A DNA stretch of 64,000 bases, taken from assembly GCF_002855515.1 (NCBI RefSeq), contig NZ_PKRP01000001.1:62001-126000 (forward strand), written 5' to 3'. A program made the position numbers and the translations under genes. This document shows positions 9,616 through 17,553 of the stretch, piece after piece. Position 1 is the stretch's first letter, and the number at the start of each line of letters is the position of its first letter. This stretch comes from Rhizobium sp. TH135. Lineage in GTDB: Bacteria > Pseudomonadota > Alphaproteobacteria > Rhizobiales > Rhizobiaceae. The notes under the pieces were generated by a model. That model ran no database searches and had not been told where the DNA came from. It worked only from the letters and a program-made list of their open reading frames with translations.

Positions 9616-9639
9616 CCCGGCATTTTTGCCGGGTTTTTT
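9616..9639 (+). terminator. Rho-independent terminator of cspA
   Basis: CCCGGC (9616-9621), loop ATTTTT, GCCGGG (9628-9633), then six T residues. Confidence 0.85.
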
Positions 9640-9744
9640 CGTTCAGTTTGCGTTCAGGCGGCGCCTCATAGATTGCAATCATCGCCGGTGGCCCGAACAG
9701 CCCGCACCGGCCCCTGGTTAGCCAAGGCTTGAGGAACAGACGTC

Positions 9745-10200
9745 ATGATGAAATTCGCGCAAAACGCTCTTCTCGCGGCCGCAGTCACCCTGACGCCGAT
9801 CGCCGCTACAACACAGGCCGAGGCCGGTGACCGCTACTATCGCCATCACCGTGGCGATGATGCACTCGCCCTCGGCGTGATCGGTCTGGCGACCGGCGTG
9901 ATCGTCGGCTCCGCACTCGCAAATCCGGCACCGCAGCGCCGCGTCTATATCGACCGTCCGGTCTCCGTTTATGACGACCGCGACTACTATGTCGACGATT
10001 ATCCGCCGCCGCCGCCGCGTCACACCTATCGCCCGCGCCCGGTCTATCAGCAGCCGCGCCCTGTTGTTCAGTCCTACGGTGTCGAGCCCTGGACCGGCGC
10101 CTGGTATGACTACTGCTCGCAGCGTTACCGCAGCTTCAATCCGCGCACCGGCACCTTCGTCGGCTATGACGGCCGCACCCATTTCTGCACGGCCGGCTGA
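9745..10200 (+). CDS. BA14K-family secreted protein
   Basis: 151 residues. A signal peptide (cleavage likely after Ala27, AEA|GD) is followed by a Tyr/Arg/His-rich start, a glycine-rich hydrophobic stretch (LGVIGLATGVIVGSAL) and a Pro/Tyr/Arg-rich linker with PPPPP. The C-terminal domain YDYCSQRYRSFNPRTGTFV ... GRTHFC is the BA14K signature, with two cysteines likely forming a disulfide. The family was described as an immunoreactive, lectin-like envelope protein in Brucella and is widespread in Rhizobiales; its function there is unresolved. GAGGAA at 9731-9736 supports the start at 9745. Confidence 0.85.
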   Translation: MMKFAQNALLAAAVTLTPIAATTQAEAGDRYYRHHRGDDALALGVIGLATGVIVGSALANPAPQRRVYIDRPVSVYDDRDYYVDDYPPPPPRHTYRPRPVYQQPRPVVQSYGVEPWTGAWYDYCSQRYRSFNPRTGTFVGYDGRTHFCTAG

Positions 10201-10223
10201 GCCAAGCAGTGCCGCACAAATGA

Positions 10224-10249
10224 AAAAGCGCCGGTCATCCGGCGCTTTT
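10224..10249. terminator. Bidirectional terminator
   Basis: AAAAGCGCCGG (10224-10234), loop TCAT, CCGGCGCTTTT (10239-10249), between the BA14K gene and the convergent hydrolase gene. It gives a T-run on both strands. Confidence 0.85.
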
Positions 10250-10254
10250 GTCGT

Positions 10255-10899
10255 TCAGAGACCCTGGATGAAGGGATTGGAGCGACGCTCGTCCCCAATC
10301 CGGCTGCCAGGGCCGTGGCCGCAGATGAAGCCGACGTCATCGCCGAGCGGCAGGACCTTGTCGCGGATCGAGTTCATCAACGTCTGATGATCGCCGCCCG
10401 GAAGGTCCGTGCGTCCGACGGAGCCACTGAACAGCACGTCACCGAGATGGGCGAACTTCTGCGACCGGTTGAAATAGATGACATGCCCGGGGGCGTGGCC
10501 CGGGCAATGATAGACCTCGAATATGTGGTCGCCGAACGAAACCGTTTCGCCGTCTTCCAGCCACTGGTCCGGAACGACGCTGCGCAAACCGTCGATGCCA
10601 TAGGTCGCCGCCTGGGTTTCGATCCGCTGCAGAAGCGGCAGGTCGTCCTTGTGCGGCCCGATGATGGTGAGGCCGGTCTTTTCCTTGAGTTCGGCCGCAC
10701 CGCCCGCGTGATCGAGGTGACCATGCGTCAGCCAGATCGCCTTGAGCGTGATCGCATTCTCCGTGATCACCTGCAGGATGACGTCGACATCGCCGCCCGG
10801 ATCGACGATCACGCCTTCGCGCGTCTCGTCATCGAACAGGATGGTGCAGTTCTGCTGAAAAGGGGTGACGGGGATGATGCCCGCTTGAATCTGTCCCAT
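10255..10899 (-). CDS. Metallo-beta-lactamase-fold hydrolase (YcbL/glyoxalase II-like)
   Basis: 214 residues. The metal site motif THGHLDHAGG (about residues 58-67) gives the HxHxDH ligands, and CPGHAPGH, HLGDVLF and CGHGPGS supply the remaining histidines and bridging Asp. This short form without a C-terminal helical domain matches the YcbL type of glyoxalase II-like thioesterases rather than true GloB. It probably hydrolyses a glutathione or other thioester in the cytosol. It is transcribed alone and converges on the BA14K gene with a shared terminator. Confidence 0.85.
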   Translation of the reverse strand: MGQIQAGIIPVTPFQQNCTILFDDETREGVIVDPGGDVDVILQVITENAITLKAIWLTHGHLDHAGGAAELKEKTGLTIIGPHKDDLPLLQRIETQAATYGIDGLRSVVPDQWLEDGETVSFGDHIFEVYHCPGHAPGHVIYFNRSQKFAHLGDVLFSGSVGRTDLPGGDHQTLMNSIRDKVLPLGDDVGFICGHGPGSRIGDERRSNPFIQGL

Positions 10900-10984
10900 C
10901 GGCTGGCGGTCCTTCCATCGGTTCGGTGAAGCGCATTAACACGCCTTGGAAACGAGAGAAACCGCAAGCGAAGCGGCGCAGAGA

Positions 10985-11140
10985 TCAGCGCGACAGGCCG
11001 TAGACCTGCGACACCGGAGATGCCGGCAGAATTGAGGCCTGGGCCACCAGGAAGCTCGCAACCATGATCTTTGCGGTAAAGACCAGCATGGCCACAGGGC
11101 GCAGGCTGGATGTCTCGGTGGTCTGCTCACGATCCGTCAT
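10985..11140 (-). CDS. 51-residue membrane miniprotein
   Basis: A short gene beginning MTDREQTTETSSLRPVAMLV and ending VYGLSR. A polar N-terminus of about 15 residues precedes one hydrophobic helix (about 16-38) with an embedded lysine, then a short polar tail. AGAGGA lies about nine bases before the ATG (minus strand), with GGAG a little further up. It is divergent from the MarR gene and follows no other gene. The product is not recognised; coding status is inferred from the ribosome binding site and the ordered polar-helix-polar layout. Confidence 0.5.
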   Translation of the reverse strand: MTDREQTTETSSLRPVAMLVFTAKIMVASFLVAQASILPASPVSQVYGLSR

Positions 11141-11449
11141 GGTGAAAGTCCTCTCTCCTTCGCCAAGCTTCGCCCAAATGGCTTGTCCCGGGCTTGCGCT
11201 TGATCAGTGCTGTAGTAACGAGGCTGGTGGCGATAGGTTTCGCATCCCGCTCGTAAGCTGTGCGATCAGCGTAAATTTGTTGGAAATTTGCTACACTTGC
11301 GCATAGTTTTGCCGGCAATCACCGTCAGTGAGACGTGGATCAATGGCCGCCCAGAAAACGGACCGGCCACGGGGGAAGCATCGGCCCTGAGCGATGAGTG
11401 GATGAACCGGCGTGGGCGATCTGACAGTCGCTTGCGCCGGAGGAAAGGA
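11141..11449. other. 309-base divergent intergenic region
   Basis: Lies between the divergent miniprotein and MarR-family genes and must hold both promoters. AAATTT occurs twice ten bases apart (11274-11289). No clear operator palindrome was identified. Confidence 0.4.
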
Positions 11450-11974
11450 ATGACGAGCGTGGCCCGACAGTCTGCGACGAAGACTGCCAAGAAGACCCTG
11501 CCGGACCTGCCGGTGGTCGATGACAAGACGATTGACTTCGAAACCATCGAAAGCCTGTTTTTCGCCTATCGCGATTTCGTGTCTGATCCGGATGCCATCC
11601 TGGCCAAGCTCGGCTATGGCCGCGCCCATCACCGCGTTGTACATTTCGTCAGCCGCCGGCCGGGCATGACGGTCGCAGACCTCCTGGGCATCCTGCAGAT
11701 CACCAAGCAGAGCCTCGCCAGGGTTCTGAAGGAGCTGATCGACAGCGGCTATATCCGCCAGATGGCTGGTCCCGCCGATCGCCGCCAGCGCCGCCTCTAT
11801 CCGACGCTTGCCGGCCGCGAGCTGTCGCTGGCGCTCTCCGAGCCGCAGTCCCGCCGCATTGCCCACGCCATGGACGGCATGACATCAGACGAGCGCGCGA
11901 CCGTGCGTCGCTTCCTTGAAGGCATGCAGAAACAGACCGTGACCCAGCCCCTCGAGACGGATGGAGCCGACTGA
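11450..11974 (+). CDS. MarR-family transcriptional regulator
   Basis: 174 residues from the ATG at 11450, selected because AGGAAAGGA precedes it; the frame is open upstream but without family similarity. The winged helix-turn-helix spans about residues 50-125: MTVADLLGILQITKQSLARV (recognition helix) and AGPADRRQRRLYPTLAGREL (wing with the MarR-typical D-R-R). It is followed one base after its stop by the response regulator, forming a three-gene operon with a histidine kinase. MarR proteins usually repress and release DNA on ligand binding. The association with a two-component pair suggests one shared regulon. Confidence 0.85.
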   Translation: MTSVARQSATKTAKKTLPDLPVVDDKTIDFETIESLFFAYRDFVSDPDAILAKLGYGRAHHRVVHFVSRRPGMTVADLLGILQITKQSLARVLKELIDSGYIRQMAGPADRRQRRLYPTLAGRELSLALSEPQSRRIAHAMDGMTSDERATVRRFLEGMQKQTVTQPLETDGAD

Positions 11975-11975
11975 C

Positions 11976-12677
11976 GTGTCGAAGAAGATTGAGCTCACTG
12001 ACGACGCCCCGCACCTTCTCGTGGTCGACGACGACACCCGCATCCGCGACCTGCTACACCGCTTCCTGACGGAAAAGGGATTTCGCGTCTCGGTCGCCGC
12101 CGACGCCGCAGAGGCTCGCCGCAAGCTGGAGGGGCTGAGCTTCGATCTCCTCGTCCTCGACGTGATGATGCCCGGCGAATCTGGCCTGTCGCTCACCCAG
12201 AGCCTCTCCGATGAGAAGCGGGTGCCGATCATTCTCCTCACCGCCCGCTCGGAAGCCGACAGCCGCATCGCAGGCCTTGAAGCCGGCGCCGACGATTATC
12301 TCGCCAAGCCCTTCGACCCGCGCGAACTCGTGCTCCGGATCAACAACATCCTGAAGCGCAACATGAACCCGGACGCGCCAAAGATCGAGCAGGTCATGTT
12401 CGGCCCCTACACCTTCTCGGTGCTGCGCAAGGAATTGCGCAAGGGCGCCGAGGTGATCCGCCTCACCGACCGCGAGCAGGATATCATGTATCTCTTCGCC
12501 ACCCGCGCGGGCGACACGATTCCGCGCCACGAACTCGTCGGCAACGATGCCGAGGTGGGCGAGCGCACGATCGATGTGCAGATCAACCGCTTGCGGCGCA
12601 AGATCGAAGACGACCCGGCCAACCCCGTCTGGCTGCAGACAGTCCGTGGCATCGGCTACCGCCTGAGCATGGATTGA
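11976..12677 (+). CDS. OmpR-family response regulator
   Basis: 233 residues from GTG 11976, chosen because GGAG lies nine bases upstream; an in-frame ATG at 11961 overlaps the MarR stop and has no ribosome binding site. Receiver domain: acidic pocket VVDDD, phosphoacceptor Asp62 in LLVLDVMMPGESGL, Thr/Ser of LLTARS, Lys of YLAKPFDPREL. C-terminal winged helix of the OmpR/PhoB type: LTDREQDIMYLFATRAGD and GERTIDVQINRLRRKIEDD ending VRGIGYRLSMD. It is paired with the kinase 40 bases downstream. The target genes are not visible. Confidence 0.9.
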   Translation: MSKKIELTDDAPHLLVVDDDTRIRDLLHRFLTEKGFRVSVAADAAEARRKLEGLSFDLLVLDVMMPGESGLSLTQSLSDEKRVPIILLTARSEADSRIAGLEAGADDYLAKPFDPRELVLRINNILKRNMNPDAPKIEQVMFGPYTFSVLRKELRKGAEVIRLTDREQDIMYLFATRAGDTIPRHELVGNDAEVGERTIDVQINRLRRKIEDDPANPVWLQTVRGIGYRLSMD

Positions 12678-12717
12678 AGCCCTCGGCAACGGCGCAGAAT
12701 GCGTCGAGGAAAGTGAC

Positions 12718-14100
12718 ATGACGCTGTTCGATCAGATCCGCCGCGATCAGGACCGCAGCCCGGCGACCGGCATCTCCGGCATGCTGCGCTGGCTGCGGCA
12801 CCGTCTGCCGACCGGCCTCTATGCCCGCTCGCTGCTCATCATCATCCTGCCGATGCTGATCCTGCAGACCGTAGTCGCCTTCGTTTTCATGGAACGCCAC
12901 TGGCAGCTGGTGACCGAACGCCTCTCCGAAGCCGTCACCCGTGACATTTCCGCGGTGATCGAACTCATCGAGCTCTATCCGGAGCGGGAAGACTTCGACA
13001 AAATCGTCAACGTCGCAGCCAGCCGCCTGAACCTCATCGTCTCTCTGGAACCCGGCACCGAACTCCCCTCACCCCGCCAGCGGCCCTTCTTCTCCATTCT
13101 TGACCAGATCCTGTCCGACGAGATCGCCGAACAGATCCGCCGCCCCTTCTGGATCGACACCGTCGGCATGTCGCGGCTGGTCGAGATCCGCATCGTGCTC
13201 GAAGACCAGACGCTGCGCATCTTCGCCTCGCGTAACTCCGCCTATGCGTCCAACACTCACATCTTCCTTGTCTGGATGGTCTCGACGGCGCTCGTGCTGA
13301 TCGTCATCTCGATCCTCTTCCTGCGCGGCCAGATCCGGCCGATCACGGCGCTCGCAAACGCAGCCGAGAGCTTCGGCAAGGGCCAGCGCCCGCCGGAAGG
13401 CTTCTCCCCCCGCGGCGCCGACGAAGTCCGCCGCGCCGGCCTCGCTTTCATCCTCATGCGCGAGCGCATCGAGCGTCAGATGGAACAGCGCACGGCCATG
13501 CTCGCCGGCGTCAGTCACGACCTGCGCACCATCCTCACACGCTTTCGCCTGCAACTGGCGCTCGCCGGCGACGGGCCGGAACTCGACAGCCTGAACCAAG
13601 ATATCGACGACATGCAGAGCATGCTCGAAGGCTACCTGGATTTCGCCAAGGGAGAGGTCGAAGAAGATGTCGGCAGGCTCGACCTCAGCGAACTGTTCGA
13701 GCGGGTCGAAGCAGACTTTGCGCTGCATGAGCGCGCGCTCACCTGGAAGCTCGAGGGCGATCCGCTGGTCTTCGTGCGTCCGACCGCCTTTACGCGCCTC
13801 GTCACCAACCTCGCGTCGAATGCCCGCCGCTATGCGAACCGGCTCGACATCGATGCGAGACACACCGCGAAATGGCTGGTGATCATATTCGACGACGATG
13901 GACCGGGCATCCCCAAGGAAGCCCGCGACGACGTCTTCAAGCCCTTCTACCGCCTCGATGAAGCGCGCAACCTCGACGCATCGGGCACGGGCCTCGGCCT
14001 TGCCATCGCCCGCGACATCGCGCGCAGCCATGGCGGCAACGTCACGCTCGAAGACAGCCCGCTCGGCGGCTTGCGCGCCGTGATCCGCGTGCCCGTTTGA
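12718..14100 (+). CDS. EnvZ-like sensor histidine kinase
   Basis: 460 residues. Transmembrane helices at about 36-57 and 182-203 flank a periplasmic domain of about 125 residues. A HAMP segment follows, then a HisKA domain with His267 in AGVSHDLRTILTR, and a HATPase domain with N-box NLASNARRYA, G1 DDDGPGIPKEARDDVFKPF and G2 GTGLGLAIA. The HDLRT motif also supports phosphatase activity, as in EnvZ. The usual Pro after HDLRT is Ile here. GAGGAAA precedes the ATG. It should phosphorylate the response regulator encoded just upstream; the stimulus is unknown. Confidence 0.9.
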   Translation: MTLFDQIRRDQDRSPATGISGMLRWLRHRLPTGLYARSLLIIILPMLILQTVVAFVFMERHWQLVTERLSEAVTRDISAVIELIELYPEREDFDKIVNVAASRLNLIVSLEPGTELPSPRQRPFFSILDQILSDEIAEQIRRPFWIDTVGMSRLVEIRIVLEDQTLRIFASRNSAYASNTHIFLVWMVSTALVLIVISILFLRGQIRPITALANAAESFGKGQRPPEGFSPRGADEVRRAGLAFILMRERIERQMEQRTAMLAGVSHDLRTILTRFRLQLALAGDGPELDSLNQDIDDMQSMLEGYLDFAKGEVEEDVGRLDLSELFERVEADFALHERALTWKLEGDPLVFVRPTAFTRLVTNLASNARRYANRLDIDARHTAKWLVIIFDDDGPGIPKEARDDVFKPFYRLDEARNLDASGTGLGLAIARDIARSHGGNVTLEDSPLGGLRAVIRVPV

Positions 14101-14109
14101 GGGCTTGAG

Positions 14110-14132
14110 AAAAAGAAAGGGCCCGAAGGCCC
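14110..14132 (-). terminator. Terminator of the ybjN-proC-csaA operon
   Basis: On the minus strand GGGCC, loop TTCG, GGCCC (plus 14119-14132) followed by TTTCTTTTTC. It lies between the convergent kinase and csaA genes. Confidence 0.6.
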
Positions 14133-14138
14133 CGCAGA

Positions 14139-14483
14139 TCACATCAGCTTCTTGCCGTTGGGCACCGGCTGTTCGACTGCCGCCAGGACGATCGCGCCAT
14201 GCTCATCCTCGAAGCCGAGGGTCAACACCTCGGAGCGAAACGGTCCGATCTGGCGTGGCGGAAAGTTGACCACACCCAAAACCTGACGGCCGACCAGCGT
14301 CTCCGGCGTGTAATGCACGGTGATCTGCGCAGAGGACTTCTTGATGCCGATCTCGGGACCGAAATCGATCTTGAGCTTGAAGGCAGGCTTGCGCGCCTCC
14401 GGAAATGCCTCGACCTCGACGATCGTGCCGACACGGATGTCGACCTTTTCGAAATCGGCAAAGGTGATCTCGGTGCCGCTCAC
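14139..14483 (-). CDS. CsaA-type tRNA-binding domain protein
   Basis: 114 residues, a stand-alone tRNA-binding OB-fold domain: [40 protein letters not shown] and [20 protein letters not shown]. This matches CsaA/YgjH-like proteins, which bind the tRNA elbow and have been given chaperone-like activities; the physiological role is open. It begins with GTG, and GTGA is shared with the proC stop, a four-base overlap indicating translational coupling. It ends the ybjN-proC-csaA operon. Confidence 0.88.
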   Translation of the reverse strand: MSGTEITFADFEKVDIRVGTIVEVEAFPEARKPAFKLKIDFGPEIGIKKSSAQITVHYTPETLVGRQVLGVVNFPPRQIGPFRSEVLTLGFEDEHGAIVLAAVEQPVPNGKKLM

Positions 14484-15298
14484 TGGGCGAGTTCCTCTGC
14501 TCGCTTGCGCGCAGCCTCGATCGCCACATCGAACAGCGGCTGCATGCCATCCTCGGCCATCAACACGGAGAGTGCTGCCGCCGTCGTGCCACCGGGCGAT
14601 GTCACGTTCTTGCGCAATTGAGAGGCAGGGTCGGGGGACTGGTGCAACAATTCACCAGCCCCCGCGACCGTTTCTCGTGCGAGACGCATGGCGAGGTCCG
14701 CCGGCAGGCCCGCTTTCCGGCCTGCCTCTGCCATGCATTCGACGAGGTAGAATACATAGGCCGGACCACTGCCTGAAAGCGCAGTCACGGCATTGATGTC
14801 TGCTTCGCTGTCGACCCATTCGACGGGCCCCGAAACCTGGAGCAGACGGTGAACGATATCACGCTGAGTGGCGGAAACAGCCGCATTGGCATAGGCACCA
14901 GTGACGCCACGGCCGACCATGGCTGGCGTATTCGGCATGGCGCGCACCATGGCCGCCTTGCCGAGATGGGCTTCCATCGAGGCGATGGTCTTGCCGGCTG
15001 CGACGGAGACGACCGTTGTCGGCGGGCCAACGACGGATGCCAGTCCCGGAAGAACGGCGTCCATCACCTGCGGCTTCAAGGCAAGGAAGAGAATGTCCGC
15101 GACCAAGCCATCCGGCGGCGCAATAGAGTGGCTTGCACCCGCCTCGCGGATCGCGGCCATCATTTTATCAGAAGGACCGGGATCGAGCACCGTGACCGAC
15201 GCCCCCGGCACGCCACTCTTCAGCCAGCCGGCCAGCATCGCGCCGCCCATATTGCCGGCCCCGACGAGGACGATGCGTCCGAATGCGGCATTCGTCAT
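14480..15298 (-). CDS. proC: Pyrroline-5-carboxylate reductase
   Basis: 272 residues from the ATG at 15298, three bases short of the ybjN stop; the frame is open upstream but that is the opposite reading of ybjN. The N-terminal Rossmann motif is [18 protein letters not shown], followed by LALKPQV and [14 protein letters not shown]. The C-terminal ProC signature includes [20 protein letters not shown] and [12 protein letters not shown]. The enzyme reduces pyrroline-5-carboxylate to proline with NAD(P)H. It lies in the middle of a three-gene operon, overlapping csaA by four bases. Confidence 0.95.
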   Translation of the reverse strand: MTNAAFGRIVLVGAGNMGGAMLAGWLKSGVPGASVTVLDPGPSDKMMAAIREAGASHSIAPPDGLVADILFLALKPQVMDAVLPGLASVVGPPTTVVSVAAGKTIASMEAHLGKAAMVRAMPNTPAMVGRGVTGAYANAAVSATQRDIVHRLLQVSGPVEWVDSEADINAVTALSGSGPAYVFYLVECMAEAGRKAGLPADLAMRLARETVAGAGELLHQSPDPASQLRKNVTSPGGTTAAALSVLMAEDGMQPLFDVAIEAARKRAEELAQ

Positions 15299-15300
15299 GC

Positions 15301-15801
15301 TCAGGCTTCTCCGACGGTCTCGAAAAGGACCGCATCCATGGCGCTCTTGGCGTCCATGCCGGACCAGACGACGAACTGGAACGCCTGGTAATAGGCTTCG
15401 CAGGCATCGACGGCTGACGAAAGCAAGACCTCGACCTGTCGATTGGTCGGCTCGGCACCACCGGCCAGCAGCAGAGACTGGCGAAAGATTACCACGTCCT
15501 CGTTCCGCCACAGGTCGAAATGCCCCATCAGCACCTGGCCATTGACGTAGGAGAGAAGCTTGATGACTTCGTTGAGCCGGTTCTCAGGGATTTTCAGATC
15601 GAAGGCAGAGGCGAGATGCAGTGCCTCGAACTCCTCCATCCAGGAGAAGGAGACGTGATAGTCGGCCCAACGGCCTTCGACTGTCATCGCGATTTCGTCT
15701 TCGCCCGAACGTTCGAACGACCAGTCATTGGTCGCCGCAACAAACTCGATCATGTCGACCGGGTTTGACTGGCGTTCGATTTCGATTTCCATGAGGCTCA
15801 T
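15301..15801 (-). CDS. YbjN-domain protein
   Basis: 166 residues of the YbjN family (PF10722), whose fold resembles type III secretion chaperones. Recognisable parts are the early DMIEFVAATNDWSFERSG and the central LHLASAFDLKIPENRLNEV. It is the first gene of an operon, two bases before proC, an arrangement seen in many Rhizobiales. AAGGTG lies six bases before the ATG at 15801; a second in-frame ATG occurs at 15792. In Escherichia coli YbjN affects stress and motility phenotypes; the biochemical role is unknown. Confidence 0.8.
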   Translation of the reverse strand: MSLMEIEIERQSNPVDMIEFVAATNDWSFERSGEDEIAMTVEGRWADYHVSFSWMEEFEALHLASAFDLKIPENRLNEVIKLLSYVNGQVLMGHFDLWRNEDVVIFRQSLLLAGGAEPTNRQVEVLLSSAVDACEAYYQAFQFVVWSGMDAKSAMDAVLFETVGEA

Positions 15802-16162
15802 GCATCACCTTCTTGACCGGAATGAATACGGGCACCCGGCGAACCGCCGGGCCACTCGGACACCTGAACCGGAAACTACTGAAAACGATTCCGAAGGACC
15901 CCAGGGTAGAACACGCACCCTGCCCGAAACTTACGCGGCCCCCGCTCAGAATCATCGTTGAAAATCAGTGTATAATCGTGGGGGGCCAGCACCAGCCCCC
16001 TCAGCCACATTTGGCTCAGACGCCTGTGGATGGCGCTTTCAGAATCGCCTTTGCATCACCCCATAAGCGACTCTGCCGATTGGCTTTTTGGGAGATGTCC
16101 ACAAGCTGCAATTTTTTCGTGAGAAAACACCTTGGCGTCGCCGGTCAAGGCTCTGAAAAGAC
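15802..16162. other. Non-coding region between ybjN and ubiK terminator
   Basis: About 360 bases without a credible gene; the only open frames are short or lack any ribosome binding site. It must contain the promoter of the ybjN operon on the minus strand. On the plus strand a TATAAT hexamer is followed by several consecutive hairpins (see the candidate RNA). Confidence 0.45.
15981..16089 (+). ncRNA. Candidate structured small RNA
   Basis: A TATAAT hexamer at 15971-15976 is followed by three hairpins in a row. These are GGGGGC/GCCCCC (15981-15986, 15995-16000), AGCCA/TGGCT (16003-16007, 16012-16016) and CGCC/GGCG (16021-16024, 16032-16035). About 40 bases later GCC/GGC (16075-16077, 16082-16084) is followed by five T residues. 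Total about 110 bases. The -35 region is poor, the final stem is short and no known RNA family is recognised, so this is a hypothesis. Confidence 0.3.
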
Positions 16163-16194
16163 AAAAAGACCCAAAGCCACAGGCAATGGGTCTT
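16163..16194 (-). terminator. Terminator of ubiK
   Basis: Minus strand: AAGACCCA, 13-base loop, TGGGTCTT followed by a T-run (plus arms 16166-16173 and 16187-16194, A-run 16163-16167). It lies 51 bases beyond the ubiK stop. Confidence 0.75.
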
Positions 16195-16244
16195 CGACAC
16201 ACATGACAGCGAAGCGCTAAGCGTTTCGAAACGGAACAGCGGCC

Positions 16245-16505
16245 TTACTTGGCCTGGGCCGAAAGCTGTGCTTCCAGGGCCTCGAGGCGCGTTTTCAGTG
16301 CCTCGTTCTCCTCAAGCGCCTTCAGTGCCAGTTCCCTGACCACATCGAACTCCTCGCGCTTGACGAGGTCCATGCTGTTCAGCCAGCGCTCGGCCTGGGC
16401 GTGGAAGGCGGTTTCCACCTCTTTGCGAACGCCCTGCGCCGCACCCGCGGCATCGGTCATCAACTTGGCGAAATCATCGAGAATACGGTTGGGGCCGGTC
16501 GACAT
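16245..16505 (-). CDS. ubiK: Ubiquinone biosynthesis accessory factor UbiK (BMFP family)
   Basis: 86 residues of the BMFP/YqiC family (PF04380). An N-terminal amphipathic helix (NRILDDFAKLMTDAAGAAQG) precedes a central helical region with VKREEFDVVRELALKALEE, and a Leu/Glu-rich coiled coil (NEALKTRLEALEAQLSAQ) ends the protein. Such proteins trimerise through the coiled coil, associate with membranes and assist the soluble Ubi complex in ubiquinone synthesis in Escherichia coli and Salmonella. It is divergent from lgt, with about 190 bases between, and has its own terminator. Confidence 0.85.
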   Translation of the reverse strand: MSTGPNRILDDFAKLMTDAAGAAQGVRKEVETAFHAQAERWLNSMDLVKREEFDVVRELALKALEENEALKTRLEALEAQLSAQAK

Positions 16506-16695
16506 GGAAAACTCCTCTCAAGCAGACAACGGACTGGGATTGAACCCTTGGAAAAGGAGGTAGGACCAGATCCGTCGGCATGCAAGACGGCAGCAGCAGA
16601 TAAAGGTGGTTGACGGTGTCGCAGACGGCCCGATTCCATCTTGACCCTGCCTATCCGCAACGCCATTTTCCAGCAGCATTAACGAAAGTACTCCA

Positions 16696-17544
16696 TTGTT
16701 GTCAGTCCTGGACCTTTTCGCCGCCGTATCCTTTCCCGCGATCGACCCGGTCGCCTTCTCGATCGGCCCGCTGGCGGTCCATTGGTATGGGCTGGCCTAT
16801 GTCGCCGGCATCCTTCTCGGCTGGATGATCGCCCGCGACTTGCTGAAACGCCCGCATCTGTGGCCGAACGGCCAGGCTCCGGCCACCCTGCAGCAGATCG
16901 ACGACTTCGTCCTGTGGGCCGCAATCGGTGTCGTCGCCGGCGGTCGGATCGGCTACATCTTCTTCTACGATTTCGCCTCGGTGGCTGCCAATCCGATGCG
17001 CGCCATCGAGGTCTGGAACGGTGGCATGTCCTTCCATGGCGGCTTCATCGGCGCCACGCTGGCCATGGTCTTCTTTGCCCGCAAGCATCAGATCCGGCTC
17101 TGGAGCCTCTTCGATCTCGTGGCGAGTGTCGTCCCGCTCGGCCTGTTCTTCGGCCGCATTGCCAACTTCATCAATGGCGAGCTCTGGGGCCGCCCCGCCG
17201 ATGTGCCATGGGCCATGGCCTTCCCGACCGGAGGCCCCTTCCCCCGCCATCCGAGCCAGCTCTATGAAGCAGCCCTCGAAGGCATCGTGCTTCTGATCGT
17301 ATTGCAGATCCTTGCGCGCGCCTTCGGAGCCTTGGCCGCACCCGGACGCATCACCGGCATTTTTGTCGCCGGCTACGCCGCCGCCCGCATCTTCGTCGAA
17401 TTCTTCCGCGAGCCGGACGTACAGATCGGCTACCTCTTCGGCGGCTGGCTCACCATGGGCATGGTGCTCTCACTACCCATGGTGTTGATCGGGATTTGGA
17501 TTTTCGTGCGATCGGGCCGACGCGCCCCCGCGACGCAAGGCTGA
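16696..17544 (+). CDS. lgt: Prolipoprotein diacylglyceryl transferase
   Basis: 282 residues with about seven membrane helices. Family signatures: [16 protein letters not shown] near the N-terminus, [13 protein letters not shown], and the Lgt box [17 protein letters not shown]. Lgt transfers diacylglycerol from phosphatidylglycerol to the lipobox cysteine of prolipoproteins in the inner membrane. No ATG or GTG is available before the conserved N-terminus, so TTG at 16696 (or the TTG directly after it) is the likely start, with only a weak ribosome binding site. The downstream methyltransferase starts nine bases after the stop, indicating an operon. Confidence 0.95.
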   Translation: MLSVLDLFAAVSFPAIDPVAFSIGPLAVHWYGLAYVAGILLGWMIARDLLKRPHLWPNGQAPATLQQIDDFVLWAAIGVVAGGRIGYIFFYDFASVAANPMRAIEVWNGGMSFHGGFIGATLAMVFFARKHQIRLWSLFDLVASVVPLGLFFGRIANFINGELWGRPADVPWAMAFPTGGPFPRHPSQLYEAALEGIVLLIVLQILARAFGALAAPGRITGIFVAGYAAARIFVEFFREPDVQIGYLFGGWLTMGMVLSLPMVLIGIWIFVRSGRRAPATQG

Positions 17545-17553
17545 GGAGCGCCG

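Noticed and set aside
15813-16220. A 135-codon plus-strand frame in the ybjN-ubiK gap
   Set aside because: No ribosome binding site, proline-rich low-complexity translation, and it runs through the ubiK terminator.
16696-16701. An ATG start for lgt further downstream
   Set aside because: The first in-frame ATG lies after the conserved first membrane helix, so a TTG start is more consistent with the family.
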